A stretch of DNA of 64,000 nt, taken from contig CAMWSS010000007.1 in NCBI GenBank assembly GCA_947177035.1, positions 21,796 to 85,795 on the forward strand, given 5' to 3'. The DNA comes from an uncultured Porphyromonadaceae bacterium. GTDB taxonomy: Bacteria; Bacteroidota; Bacteroidia; Bacteroidales; Muribaculaceae. Shown piece by piece: positions 26,001 through 34,551 of the stretch. The notes beneath the pieces were generated by a model that worked only from the letters and a program-made list of their open reading frames with translations, was not told where the DNA came from and ran no database searches. The position numbers were made by a program, and so were the translations under genes. Within the stretch, counting starts at the first letter, position 1. Each line of letters begins with the position of its first letter.

Positions 26001-28130
26001 GTCGGCACGATAGATGATCAGATTGCTGACGGTGACACTGTCGGCCAATTCGCTATTATCAGCAGATATAATCAGAGTGTATTGGCCTGACGGCACTTTA
26101 CTCCAGTCTTTCACTGAGTCGATTGTGTCATTATCAGACGTGATCAGCGAGAATTTCAATGCCAATTCAACGCTCTTACCTTCAGCATCGACCACTTCTA
26201 CCGGAGGAACCCAGTCTGGATTTTGCGGCGCAAGCAGATTTTCAGGAAGACTCTCTTTTATGAAATAAGGTTTCCCCGGAATAAAACAATCGGCATCATG
26301 GCTTTCGCCGAGCGCTGACGTGACAGTGGCGCGTGCCGAAAGCGCGACTCCTGCCGGCACATTGACGTTGACAGAAAAACGTCCGGAAAGATCGGTCTTA
26401 GCATCAGCCTCGGCTACTGTTTCCTGAATTCCGCTTCGGAAATCCCAGAACCAGACCCACGGTCTCAGTTTATCAATCGAGATTCTGACAGATCCATCCT
26501 GAACCGGGAATCCGGAATAGCTGAGTGCAGTGCCGCTCACGTTGACCGTTACCGAATCAACACGCACAGCCTTGGCTGTCACTTCAAACTCAGGAGCCTT
26601 GTAGTCGCTGACCATGACCGAGACTGCCCCGACACGCCCGACTTCGACTCTGAAATAGCCTGTCATCACGCTCTCAGGTACGGGCAGAACACCGTGCAGG
26701 CGTCCCATGTTGTCAGTAACTCCGTCGACCGACGCCACCTCCTTGCCATTGGCATCAAAAAGTGTCACAGAATGCTGCGCGCCCCCTTTGATGCGACGTT
26801 TACGCCCGTTATATTCATAGACCGTGGCGACAAATCTAACGGAATCGCCAGGGTGATATATTGCGCGGTCTGTCAGCACATTGGCGGTCTGTCGCCATGA
26901 TTCGGCACCAAATTCACTGTCATATGAGGCACCACACCACACAGTCGGCGAATATCTATCGTCGCCTCTTGTGCCTGACAACCGGTTTTTATCCAGCGAG
27001 AATTTCACATCTGACTGGGGCTTGCCAATCATCGGATCAATGGCCATGTAGTCATTGCTGCGGCCAAAGCGTTCCACTTCGATAAGAAAATCCGAAACAG
27101 CCACCTCGCAACTGTTGCCTCCTGGCTCTTCTTTGCTACCAGGCAGAAGCGGCACGATGCGATAGTTGCCGAAGCGAGGCAACGTGATGTCGATTATGGT
27201 GTCGTTGGCAAACACTCCTTCTCCATCAAACCGCAGTTCATATTTTTTCACCAGACGCTGCAATGGCTTCATCTCAAAAACAGCGATCTCGACATGACCG
27301 GCATTCTGCGATTCAACATGAACCGGCAGAGGATCGGCCAGCCTGGTCGTTGTGCGGCAAATAAGTTTTACTCTCGGAGCAGTAATAACGCCGACAACGC
27401 GTTTGACCTGAGTGACGGCGAAGTTAGGGGCCGTCGAGGCATGTGCGTCAATCCATTTCACGGCCGCATCGAAAATGCGGCGGCTCTCGTCATTGTTTTG
27501 TCCGTGCATCTGCTGTAGCCACACCAGCGGGTAGAACGATTGCCACTTCGGAAAATATCCGTCATAAAGCTTCCACGCATCGGCTGCATTGCCGCCATAA
27601 AGCGACCAATACATCAGCGGTGACACGTCTCCGGCATGAAACTCCCTGATCTGATGTAACAGCGAATCCGACATTTCAAAGCCAAGGCGCTTGGACACAG
27701 CAAAATCATAGAGCGTCGGCATATAGATTTTGTCCACACTTATAACGTCGCTCCACGCTCCGACATCTGCGCCACGCAGAGCATCAGTGTAAACAAGTGC
27801 GGAGTCGGCCCATTGCACAGACCCTGCAATTTCAGCACGCAACAACATTGTCATCGCTTTCGTCACCGGATTGCCTGTCTTGTCGGTCACGTCTGCCACA
27901 GTGCGTTCAAGCCGTGCAACAGAATCAGGTTCCATGAGGCCGCGGGCAAGCGTCAGATTCATCAATGCCCGCATCGTTGCCGGCCCGTTATCGGCTTTGA
28001 GCGCCGCTTTCAATTCTTTAGATGCAGTTGTCGACACTTGCTTCGGAAAAGCAAAATCGGGCTTTGCGGCATCAGCAGACGCAAAACCCGAAAAGAGCAT
28101 CGACACTGCCAACAGTGTCTTCTGTATCAT
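23100..28130 (-). CDS. alpha-2-macroglobulin-like protein without recognisable thioester
   Basis: 1676 residues from the ATG at 28130 (an in-frame TTG at 28142 would overlap the previous stop). Signal peptide MIQKTLLAVSMLFSGFASADA. The MG2-type region carries the LTDRAIYHPGDSVRFVATVYE motif (about 430-450). The alpha-2-macroglobulin bait/ANATO-like centre is followed by PLALWRPVLTTDADGSLQVQFVAPDANTTWALKAVAYD. Where homologues carry an ECSEQ/CxEQ-type thioester, this protein reads ALPGVVEYHNSSLLAAL (about residue 1188), with no Cys-x-x-Gln. The following ALLENTPWVGAAESDTERM segment keeps the family pattern. Bacterial A2M proteins are periplasmic protease traps; trapping here cannot be covalent if the reading is right. 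Confidence 0.88.
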   Translation of the reverse strand: MIQKTLLAVSMLFSGFASADAAKPDFAFPKQVSTTASKELKAALKADNGPATMRALMNLTLARGLMEPDSVARLERTVADVTDKTGNPVTKAMTMLLRAEIAGSVQWADSALVYTDALRGADVGAWSDVISVDKIYMPTLYDFAVSKRLGFEMSDSLLHQIREFHAGDVSPLMYWSLYGGNAADAWKLYDGYFPKWQSFYPLVWLQQMHGQNNDESRRIFDAAVKWIDAHASTAPNFAVTQVKRVVGVITAPRVKLICRTTTRLADPLPVHVESQNAGHVEIAVFEMKPLQRLVKKYELRFDGEGVFANDTIIDITLPRFGNYRIVPLLPGSKEEPGGNSCEVAVSDFLIEVERFGRSNDYMAIDPMIGKPQSDVKFSLDKNRLSGTRGDDRYSPTVWCGASYDSEFGAESWRQTANVLTDRAIYHPGDSVRFVATVYEYNGRKRRIKGGAQHSVTLFDANGKEVASVDGVTDNMGRLHGVLPVPESVMTGYFRVEVGRVGAVSVMVSDYKAPEFEVTAKAVRVDSVTVNVSGTALSYSGFPVQDGSVRISIDKLRPWVWFWDFRSGIQETVAEADAKTDLSGRFSVNVNVPAGVALSARATVTSALGESHDADCFIPGKPYFIKESLPENLLAPQNPDWVPPVEVVDAEGKSVELALKFSLITSDNDTIDSVKDWSKVPSGQYTLIISADNSELADSVTVSNLIIYRADDKMPPVKTSLWVPSAAVSAGEDLRYGTSFDDSYIRYVLWTPDSVLEKKWLSPGAGNHSFKAELPDGINDATITLWTFRDYAVETRSVAVKRRNVARNLKLEISSLRDRVNAGDRELWTIKVVDNLGRPAANSAVVLDVYSKALDALQPFSMAFNPYSGPSSHYWISPGSWYPQSAYVRTQVTLPQLPNVNNGFDTYGQQWPRTKVFYIAGMGQSAMARKYKTAITVDSAPMDMAEAVCEEESASLADSGNNIVNGSHPESSAEGSYRLPEVPLALWRPVLTTDADGSLQVQFVAPDANTTWALKAVAYDSNLLTGTLGADIIASKPVMVQTSLPRFMRQGDMLTLRASAVNNTDSVVGIGAVIELYDPITGDIIESKEFQQEAMKPMSTRILSMPLTVADWNCLGIRVRASGGNFSDGEQTVIPVLPSTVTVLESTPILIDADSAVTVIDAKPGSVMQLTSNAVWECVMALPGVVEYHNSSLLAALSSLFSAATADGLSRSYPEIGKAIRQWENTDSLLVSRLMKNEDLKIALLENTPWVGAAESDTERMARLSLLLDKARIKKTINNSITTMAKLTRGGGLCWVEGDDEPSEWMTLCALSTLGQLKKMGYLPSDRRLDRIISEALKYIDNVVARKYAADKHDINMTYAYVRTAFADVVPQPSTARKVSSAAVQHAVANWRDYSLKGRAQAALFLNENGYHSTAMKIVESLRQYNAWRQTGVTPWVLEAFAAIDPSSADVDVIRLWLLSQKQTQDWGKGYYSSNVVYSILSSGTDWLVPSANEISVKINGKDADVTPEDSYVGGFRLDVPDGGVVTVAKGRFPAWGGIWSRYESEADSVTSSTGKELRISREIEGELSVGSRVNVILTIDADRSMDYVTVVSPHCAGMQPVNQLPHNDGWRRTVYTEPTSQRTTFFINRLPKGRTVIQEEYYVTGNGSFILAPAQVQSQYAPEFIATSSGIEVTTL

Positions 28131-28138
28131 AATTCTTA

Positions 28139-28657
28139 TCAATTTTTCTTTCTGTTTTTTCCTCTCTGCTCCATCAGTAACTTCTGGAATTTTCGTTCGG
28201 CGGCCTTCAGTTGAAATAACTGCCGCTTTGTGAGCACTTTTTTGAATTCAGCATGATAACGCAGTTCAACTTCGCTTTGTTTGCCACTGAGTTCCACCGC
28301 AGCGTCTGCCGCCTTCTCCAGCTCAAGCTCCGTGGCATTGTCGCCCTTCTTCATTATTTCACGCTCCATTCGGCGCACATCGCGACCAAGTGCACATTTT
28401 TCGTCCTCCATTTTGTCATATAGCGCGAAAAAGGCATCCTTCTGTTCGTCGGCCAGACTGAGTTCACGAATCAGAAAATCGTGCTTATACTTCTTCATCT
28501 GTACCATCCATTGCTTAAAGTTATCCTTTCCGTGCCGACGCTCAGGCTTTTCATTTGACGGGACGTTTTCGTCCGGACAGCAGGCGGCGTTAACATCAAC
28601 AGGTAAAAAGGTCATCGCCACGAACGTAAGCGGAATCAGAATCATTTTCTTGAACAT
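28139..28657 (-). CDS. Spy/CpxP-like periplasmic protein
   Basis: 172 residues. The signal peptide is followed directly by a Cys pair (VDVNAACCPDE). The mature part is helical and highly charged, with LSLADEQKDAFFALYDKME and KVLTKRQLFQLKAAERKFQK. The pattern of paired LT/LS..Q segments is that of the Spy/CpxP/LTXXQ group of periplasmic chaperones and stress sensors; the match is by eye. It lies between the putative anti-sigma gene and the A2M gene (8 bases before the latter), so it is probably part of the same envelope-response operon. A strong coiled-coil tendency is visible through residues 90-165. Confidence 0.65.
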   Translation of the reverse strand: MFKKMILIPLTFVAMTFLPVDVNAACCPDENVPSNEKPERRHGKDNFKQWMVQMKKYKHDFLIRELSLADEQKDAFFALYDKMEDEKCALGRDVRRMEREIMKKGDNATELELEKAADAAVELSGKQSEVELRYHAEFKKVLTKRQLFQLKAAERKFQKLLMEQRGKNRKKN

Positions 28658-28672
28658 GGTCAGAACTATTTT

Positions 28673-29074
28673 TTAAAGATTTGTGATGTCCAGGCCCGAA
28701 GCATAGAGATCGTCCATAAAATCCAACTCATCAACATCCATGCAGTAATAATCGTCCATGAATGTGTCGTCACTAATTGCTTCTGCCAAAACCGGATTGG
28801 TGTCGGGCGACACGATGCCCTGAGAGCCGACTCCCATCAGATGAAACATCTGGAGCATGCACCATATGCCGGCAAACATCGCGGCCAGATAGGCGTATGG
28901 CCGGACCATCTGCCAGCGAGTCCGAACAGCCGGTTGCTTCTCCGTTACGCGATCATCGGGCAACATAGAGTCCATACGGGCGGCAAATTCGGAGAAATAT
29001 CCGTCAGGCACCGTCATTCCGTCCTTCCGGCCAATCATCTCGGCCAACATGATATCAAATTTATCATCTTTCAT
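28673..29074 (-). CDS. putative anti-sigma factor (single-pass membrane protein)
   Basis: 133 residues from the ATG at 29074. A longer TTG start at 29134 would overlap the sigma gene by 29 bases and is less likely. The N-terminal ~70 residues are soluble (MKDDKFDIMLAEMIGRK... PDGYFSEFAARMDSML). One membrane helix spans about residues 79-100 (PYAYLAAMFAGIWCMLQMF), followed by a short, very acidic C-terminal tail (DDTFMDDYYCMDVDELDFMDDLY). The placement directly after an ECF sigma gene and this topology are typical of Bacteroidetes anti-sigma-like proteins; no conserved ZAS or FecR motif is seen. Confidence 0.6.
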   Translation of the reverse strand: MKDDKFDIMLAEMIGRKDGMTVPDGYFSEFAARMDSMLPDDRVTEKQPAVRTRWQMVRPYAYLAAMFAGIWCMLQMFHLMGVGSQGIVSPDTNPVLAEAISDDTFMDDYYCMDVDELDFMDDLYASGLDITNL

Positions 29075-29105
29075 ATAACCTATGACTGATTCCAACAGTA
29101 ATGGT

Positions 29106-29642
29106 TTAACTCTTTTCAGAGAAATATTTGACAATTTTGTTCACGGCATGATGATATGAAGCCTTCAGCGCACCGACTGAAGTGCCGAGAATCTCCGATA
29201 TGGATTCATACTTCATGTCGTCGAAATATTTCATATTGAACACAAGGCGCTGTTTTTCCGGCAACGCAGCAATCACCTTGCGCAACTCCTTTCTAAGATC
29301 GTCTCCATCGATCCATTCGTCGGCTTCGATGGTGTTGGCAAGCATCGAAGCCTCTTCGTCCATCGACACTCCAAGGCGCTTACGCTCCTTTTCCAGAAAA
29401 GTCAGCGATTCATTAATGGCGATCTTATATAGCCACGTGGTCAGCTTCGCATCTCCACGAAACGACTCTATGTTGGTCCATGCTTTCATGAATACGTTCT
29501 GAAGCAAATCGTTGGCATCATCATGATTCTGCACCATACGGCGAATCTGCCAATAAAGCGGCTCGGTGTACAGCCTTATAACTTCATTAAACGCCATGCG
29601 AGACGTGGCGGGGTCTTGCAGACGCCGCGTCAACTGCTCCAT
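29106..29642 (-). CDS. ECF-type RNA polymerase sigma factor
   Basis: 178 residues from the ATG at 29642. A GTG at 29666 gives eight extra residues, but the promoter at 29671-29702 predicts a transcript starting at or after that codon. Region 2 contains NDLLQNVFMKAWTNIESFRGDAKLTTWLYKIAINESL (about 48-84), and region 4 an LPEKQRLVFNMKYFDDMKYESISEILGTSVGALKASYHHA helix-turn-helix (about 125-165). It heads a minus-strand operon with the anti-sigma-like, Spy-like and A2M-like genes, so it probably controls an envelope response. Confidence 0.9.
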   Translation of the reverse strand: MEQLTRRLQDPATSRMAFNEVIRLYTEPLYWQIRRMVQNHDDANDLLQNVFMKAWTNIESFRGDAKLTTWLYKIAINESLTFLEKERKRLGVSMDEEASMLANTIEADEWIDGDDLRKELRKVIAALPEKQRLVFNMKYFDDMKYESISEILGTSVGALKASYHHAVNKIVKYFSEKS

Positions 29643-29670
29643 TTCGCTGTCAGAGATCTCTTTCACGCCC

Positions 29671-29702
29671 CAAAGTTACGCCATTTCCCCCACTCTTCCA
29701 AA
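29671..29702 (-). promoter_or_regulatory. promoter of the ECF sigma/A2M operon
   Basis: On the minus strand, TTTG (29702-29699), 20 bases, TAACTTTG (29678-29671). It fits the Bacteroidetes housekeeping consensus, so at least basal transcription does not depend on the ECF factor. It fixes the likely start of the sigma gene at 29642. Confidence 0.8.
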
Positions 29703-29715
29703 CCTTTCACCTTTT

Positions 29716-29747
29716 TTTGCTAAATCACGATAATATGCGTAATTTTG
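29716..29747 (+). promoter_or_regulatory. promoter of the acetyltransferase-holB unit
   Basis: TTTG (29716-29719), 20 bases, TAATTTTG (29740-29747). The first possible start codon (29752) is only four bases beyond the -7 element, so the transcript would be leaderless or start translation at the ATG at 29770. Confidence 0.8.
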
Positions 29748-29751
29748 CAAT

Positions 29752-30342
29752 ATGAATGACCTGCAACTGATGAGTTCCGGCCTCTGGCACAACGGCAAGA
29801 CACAGATGATCGGCGAAGCGCTGATGCAGACCCGCCGCCTGTGTCACCGTCTGAATATGCTCGATCCGGATAACGAAGCGGAACGATGCCGCATATTGAC
29901 CGAGATGCTCGGAAAGATTGAACCACCCTTTGTCATCCACAGCCCATTCCGGTGTGATTTCGGCTCACAGATACACATTGGCCGCAATTTCATGGCCAAT
30001 TATAATCTGACGGTTCTTGACGAAGCTGAAGTGACAATCGGCAATGATGTGTTGATCGGACCTAACGTGAGCATTTACACAATAATCCATGCTCTTGACC
30101 CCACACAACGCGCTGAAGGCATAATGCAGTCTGCACCGGTTTCAATCGGAAACAATGTGTGGATCGGCGGAAACGTGGTCATCCTTCCAGGGGTGACCAT
30201 CGGCGACGGGGCCGTCATCGGCGCCGGTTCAGTTGTCACCAGGCCGATTCCGGCCGGAGTACTCGCCGCCGGAAATCCCTGCCGGATAATCCGAAATATC
30301 ACAGAGGCCGACAAAGTCACAGAAATAGCGATCCCTTCCTGA
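29752..30342 (+). CDS. maltose/galactoside O-acetyltransferase-like (LacA/Maa family)
   Basis: 196 residues. An N-terminal Mac-type domain (LMSSGLWHNGKTQMI, RRLCHRLN) is followed by left-handed beta-helix repeats from about residue 60: FRCDFGSQIHIGRNFMANYN, then NDVLIGPNVSIYT, and NNVWIGGNVVILPGVTIGDGAVIGAGSVVT. Catalytic His is in IIHALDP (near residue 105). Such enzymes acetylate free sugars; the acceptor is unknown. The in-frame ATG at 29770 is an alternative start, six residues shorter. It is followed after 3 bases by holB. Confidence 0.88.
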   Translation: MNDLQLMSSGLWHNGKTQMIGEALMQTRRLCHRLNMLDPDNEAERCRILTEMLGKIEPPFVIHSPFRCDFGSQIHIGRNFMANYNLTVLDEAEVTIGNDVLIGPNVSIYTIIHALDPTQRAEGIMQSAPVSIGNNVWIGGNVVILPGVTIGDGAVIGAGSVVTRPIPAGVLAAGNPCRIIRNITEADKVTEIAIPS

Positions 30343-30345
30343 CAG

Positions 30346-31473
30346 ATGAAATTCTCCGATATCCCAGGCCATGACACAGCCAAGGCCAGACTGAGGTCTA
30401 TGGCTGACAGCGGCCATCTGCCACACGCGTTGCTCATATCCTCGCCCGAAGGAGCCGGTGAAATGATGCTGGCCAGAGCTTTCGTGCAGTATCTTCACTG
30501 CACAGACCGCACGCCCGACGGCGACAGTTGCGGCAGATGTCCTTCGTGTATACAGCATCAGTCCTTCAATCACGTCGACACCCATTATGTCTTTCCTGTG
30601 CTCAAAAAGAAAAGCGGCGGACCGACTCTTTCTGATGACTACATGCCAGAATGGAGACGGCTGCTCACGGAGAACCAGTGGATGGATCAGCGCGTATGGC
30701 CTGAAATGCTCGGCAAACCGGACGGACAGCCACGCATTTATGTGGACGACGCGGATGAGCTGCGCCGCAAACTCAGCTTCACAGCCAGAGTGTCGCAACA
30801 CAAAGTCGCCCTGATCTGGCTGCCGGAAAAACTGATGGAGGCAACTGCCAACAAACTGCTGAAATTGCTGGAAGAACCGGCTGAAGACGTGGTGTTTGTT
30901 CTGGTCAGCAATGATCCCGGACGCATACTGCCGACAATATATTCACGCACTCAGCGGCTGGAACTGAGGAGACTCTCTGACGCGGCGGTCGCATCCGTGC
31001 TGATGGATATATATGGTGTCAGCCAGGCCGATGCCATGGCTGTGGCTCACAATGCCGAGGGAAACGTATCTGTGGCCATGGCCGCGATGAAATCGGCAGA
31101 AACCGACAGGCGGTTTCTCGACCTGTTCATGAGCATGATGCGTCTCGCTTACGGCCGCAAGGTGGCCGAACTCAAGACGTGGTCAGAGAAAGTGGCTGAG
31201 CTTGGGCGCGATTCCGAAAGCCGCTTCCTGTGTTATTGTGAACGGATGGTGCGCGAAAATTTCATTTTGAACCTGCAGCAGCCTGGGCTTAACTATCTGG
31301 ATTCTGCCGAGCAGGCTTTCAGCGCCAGATTTTGTCCGTTCATCAATTCAAAAAACGTCGAAAAGATGATTGCGGAGCTGGAACGTGCACGAATTGACAT
31401 TGAAGGCAACGGCAACGCCAAGATCGTGTTGTTCGATATGGCGATACAAATAATCATGCTGTTGCGCCTCTGA
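30346..31473 (+). CDS. holB: DNA polymerase III delta' subunit-like protein
   Basis: 375 residues, clamp-loader fold. The start MKFSDIPGHDTAKARL and HALLISSPEGAGEMMLARAF are typical of delta'. The P-loop is degenerate (GAGEMM instead of GKT/S), as expected for this non-ATPase subunit. Zinc-binding cysteines are in the CGRCPSC cluster near residue 62. The AAA+ core continues with NKLLKLLEEPAEDVVFVLVS and the SRTQRLELRRL sensor segment. Part of the replisome clamp loader. It sits between the acetyltransferase and the AddB-like gene. Confidence 0.9.
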   Translation: MKFSDIPGHDTAKARLRSMADSGHLPHALLISSPEGAGEMMLARAFVQYLHCTDRTPDGDSCGRCPSCIQHQSFNHVDTHYVFPVLKKKSGGPTLSDDYMPEWRRLLTENQWMDQRVWPEMLGKPDGQPRIYVDDADELRRKLSFTARVSQHKVALIWLPEKLMEATANKLLKLLEEPAEDVVFVLVSNDPGRILPTIYSRTQRLELRRLSDAAVASVLMDIYGVSQADAMAVAHNAEGNVSVAMAAMKSAETDRRFLDLFMSMMRLAYGRKVAELKTWSEKVAELGRDSESRFLCYCERMVRENFILNLQQPGLNYLDSAEQAFSARFCPFINSKNVEKMIAELERARIDIEGNGNAKIVLFDMAIQIIMLLRL

Positions 31474-31489
31474 TCCGTTACTCACCAAT

Positions 31490-34400
31490 ATGACCAAATT
31501 TCTTGACGCCATCGCCGCTTATTACCACGAGAAGCATGAGTGGCAGCTGTTTAACTACACATTTGTATTTCCCAACCAGCGTTCGAGCAATTTCTTCAAG
31601 AAGTCAATGAATGAACTGTGTAAGGACACGCCTGAACTGGCGTCTTACCGGTTTATCACCATGGCCGAGCTGATGGAAAAAACAGCAGAGCTCAGACGTG
31701 CCACCCCCAACCGTCTGCTCATCTGGCTGTATGTGGCATATTGCAGAATCAGAAGAAAACACGGACAACCCGACGGTAACGTGTCCGAACCAGAAGAATT
31801 TGACCGTTTCCGCTTCTGGGGCGAAATGCTGTTGCGCGACTTTGACCAGATTGACAGACACCTTGTCGATTATCGGCAACTGTTCAAAAATGTGAGAGAT
31901 TTCAAGGAATTGCAGGCCACTTATCTGACCGAGGAGCAGCTTGACATTATCCGGACATACTGGGGTGACGATCCATATTGGGGGCACCTTGATGACGCTC
32001 CGGCTTCCGGAGACGATGACGAGCGCCCGTTCTGGCGGCACATCTGCGGCCCGGACGGTGCCGAAGGCCGTTTTGCAATGCTGTGGCAGATGCTCGGCGA
32101 GGTTTATGAGGAGTTCGGCCATATGCTGCGCGCGTCGCGCCTGTGTTATCCCGGAATGGCCTATCGGATTGTAGCTGACAGAGTCAGGCGCGGCAACATG
32201 CGCGGATTCAGTGCCAGAGACTATTATGTGTTTGTCGGATTCAGCGACCTCTCTCCGGCTGAACTGACTCTGTTCCGGTCATTGCTGCTCAACCGTCAGG
32301 CCGACTTCTTCTGGGACTATGACCCGGATCTCATGGGCCCGGAAGGCTGTGCGCCGGCAGGAAACGCGGTGCGGCGATATATTGAAAAATTTCCACAACC
32401 TACAGAGTTTTCCGGCATCAGGCCGCAGCATCACGACATAACCATAATAGCCACTCCGTCAAACGTAGGCCAGGTCCATTGTGCCATTCAGCATCTCACT
32501 CCCGCCAGCGCGCTGGTTATGCCGTCGGACGATCTGCTGCTCACGGTTCTGTCATCGCTGCCGGGCAAAGAATTCACGGAGGTGGCGGTGAGCATGGGGT
32601 ATCCGGTTCGCCAGTCAGACATAGCTTCTCTGTTTGCTCAGACCGTGTCTTTACAGATGCGGCTGATCAAACATTCCGACGGCTCGCTCGATTTTTTCCG
32701 AGAGGATGTGATGGCAATTCTGGCTCATCCGCTGATTTCGGCGCGATACAACCCGGAGTGTCAGGCAGTAATTGATTACCTCACTGATAACGCAGAGTTC
32801 AATCTGCCGGCCATTGCCGTTGTCGGCTCGGCATTCGAAGCTCTCGCCCCCGTTTTCACTCCGGTCGACAACTCCTCTGACGTGAAGGCAGTGATGGAAT
32901 ATTTTGACCGGCTGATGGAATTCATGGCCGAGACTCTCGGAAGCTGCGGCAAAGACTCTGACAGCATCCGTGCTCTTGATCTTCAGATATGCCGGTATCT
33001 TCAGCATACAGCCGCCGAATTGCGCACACTGATAGAAGCGAATCCTGAAGTGACAATGCGACGGCACACGTTCTTTCACCTGATCGAAAGCTCCCTGTTC
33101 AGACGCCCGGTGCAGATCTCTGACAGAGGAGCCACTGACGGGCTGCAGGTGCTGGGCATGCTTGAAACTCGCTGTCTCAGTTTCGACAATGTGGTAATGC
33201 TGTCAATGAGCGACCGCATATACCCCGGCAAACGGTTCATGCACTCGTTTGTGCCCGTCACTCTGCGACGCGGGTTCGGACTGCCGGGACCAGAGGTTGC
33301 CGAAGCCGCGATGGCTTATAATTTCTATCGGTTGCTCTCACACGCGTCCACTGCGACATTGATTTTCGACTCACGCACCGGCCTGTATTCCGGCGACATG
33401 TCGAGATTTCTTTACCAGCTCCGGTTCATACGTCTGAAAAACACTTCTGTCAGATACGAATCGGCAATCTTCAGCCCGGTTTCACTACAAAGCGACAAAT
33501 TGCCGTCGGGGAGCGGCAGCGGCATTGTCAAGACGCCTGAAATCATGAAGCGCATAAACCGCCTGCGCGATATTGATTGTCTGCACAGCAACGCGCTGTC
33601 GGCATCGGCACTTAAAATGTACATAAACTGTCCGCTGTCGTTCTATCTGCAACACATTGCCGATATCAAGGTGCCTGATGCGGTCACTGACGACGTTGAC
33701 AGCCCCACACTCGGTTCGGTGTTCCACTCTGTGGCCGAATTGCTTTACTGCGGCATGCGCGACGCGGGAATGAATCCGATAACCCATTCCGCCATAAAGC
33801 GGGAGATGAACAAACCGCTGTTTGACGACCACATCAGATATTCTATCAATCTCCACAAGGTGAAGATCCCGCGCATGATTACAGATGCCGACGGGCAACA
33901 CGTGCCAAACCCCGAACTGCACACCAGGAATCTCTCGCAGGAAAACCAGCTGCTCGCACAGCTTATACGCGAAATGATCAAAGTGATGACAGAACGCGAG
34001 CCGGCAAGTTTCACCTTCCGCCATGCAGAATATTCCGCCAGATGGCAGTGGTCTCCCATGGAGGGAAATTGTCAGCCGTTCAACTTCACCATGTCGATAG
34101 ACCGCATAGACTCCACAACGATAAACGAAATCGAGCACATGCGCATCATCGACTATAAGACAGGAACTGAAAATCTCGGCTTCAACAACGTCGAGAGTCT
34201 GTTCGGTGCCAGTGTCGACGAGCACGTCGGTGGGGCATTTCAGCTGTTGCTCTACTGCTGCGCGTATGCTGACCGCATTGGCGATCACTCCACTCCGATT
34301 CTGCCGCTGATCTATGGCATCAAGGAGATCGCCACCAAAGGCATCGGCCAACTGAAATATGGAGAAAACCCGCGTAGCCGCATATCGCTCAACGACTACC

Positions 34401-34546
34401 ATGAACTGGAGAATGAATTCCGGGCCTGCCTTGCTGCCAAGATCAACGAACTTTTCAATCCCGACGTTCCGTTCACAAGATGCGACGGCACGGCCGACGG
34501 CGCCTGCCGTTATTGCAAATTTAAAAAAATCTGTGGAGTTATCTGA
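31490..34546 (+). CDS. AddB-like PD-(D/E)XK nuclease family protein
   Basis: 1018 residues. It starts with an inactive-helicase-like N-terminus (FVFPNQRSSNFFKKSMNELC). The C-terminal nuclease domain carries SASALKMYINCPLSFYLQHI (about residue 705) and MRIIDYKTG (about 885), the catalytic core of PD-(D/E)XK enzymes. Cysteines at the extreme C-terminus (CDGTADGACRYCKFKKICG), together with Cys near 715, can form the iron-sulfur staple of AddB. Bacteroidetes carry this protein as the partner of an AddA-like UvrD helicase in double-strand break processing; that helicase is not in the window. Confidence 0.87.
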   Translation: MTKFLDAIAAYYHEKHEWQLFNYTFVFPNQRSSNFFKKSMNELCKDTPELASYRFITMAELMEKTAELRRATPNRLLIWLYVAYCRIRRKHGQPDGNVSEPEEFDRFRFWGEMLLRDFDQIDRHLVDYRQLFKNVRDFKELQATYLTEEQLDIIRTYWGDDPYWGHLDDAPASGDDDERPFWRHICGPDGAEGRFAMLWQMLGEVYEEFGHMLRASRLCYPGMAYRIVADRVRRGNMRGFSARDYYVFVGFSDLSPAELTLFRSLLLNRQADFFWDYDPDLMGPEGCAPAGNAVRRYIEKFPQPTEFSGIRPQHHDITIIATPSNVGQVHCAIQHLTPASALVMPSDDLLLTVLSSLPGKEFTEVAVSMGYPVRQSDIASLFAQTVSLQMRLIKHSDGSLDFFREDVMAILAHPLISARYNPECQAVIDYLTDNAEFNLPAIAVVGSAFEALAPVFTPVDNSSDVKAVMEYFDRLMEFMAETLGSCGKDSDSIRALDLQICRYLQHTAAELRTLIEANPEVTMRRHTFFHLIESSLFRRPVQISDRGATDGLQVLGMLETRCLSFDNVVMLSMSDRIYPGKRFMHSFVPVTLRRGFGLPGPEVAEAAMAYNFYRLLSHASTATLIFDSRTGLYSGDMSRFLYQLRFIRLKNTSVRYESAIFSPVSLQSDKLPSGSGSGIVKTPEIMKRINRLRDIDCLHSNALSASALKMYINCPLSFYLQHIADIKVPDAVTDDVDSPTLGSVFHSVAELLYCGMRDAGMNPITHSAIKREMNKPLFDDHIRYSINLHKVKIPRMITDADGQHVPNPELHTRNLSQENQLLAQLIREMIKVMTEREPASFTFRHAEYSARWQWSPMEGNCQPFNFTMSIDRIDSTTINEIEHMRIIDYKTGTENLGFNNVESLFGASVDEHVGGAFQLLLYCCAYADRIGDHSTPILPLIYGIKEIATKGIGQLKYGENPRSRISLNDYHELENEFRACLAAKINELFNPDVPFTRCDGTADGACRYCKFKKICGVI

Positions 34547-34551
34547 TAATT

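Noticed and set aside
33485..34402. 305-codon minus-strand ORF
   Set aside because: It lies wholly antisense within the AddB-like nuclease gene and has no recognisable features; typical of high-GC frame shadows.
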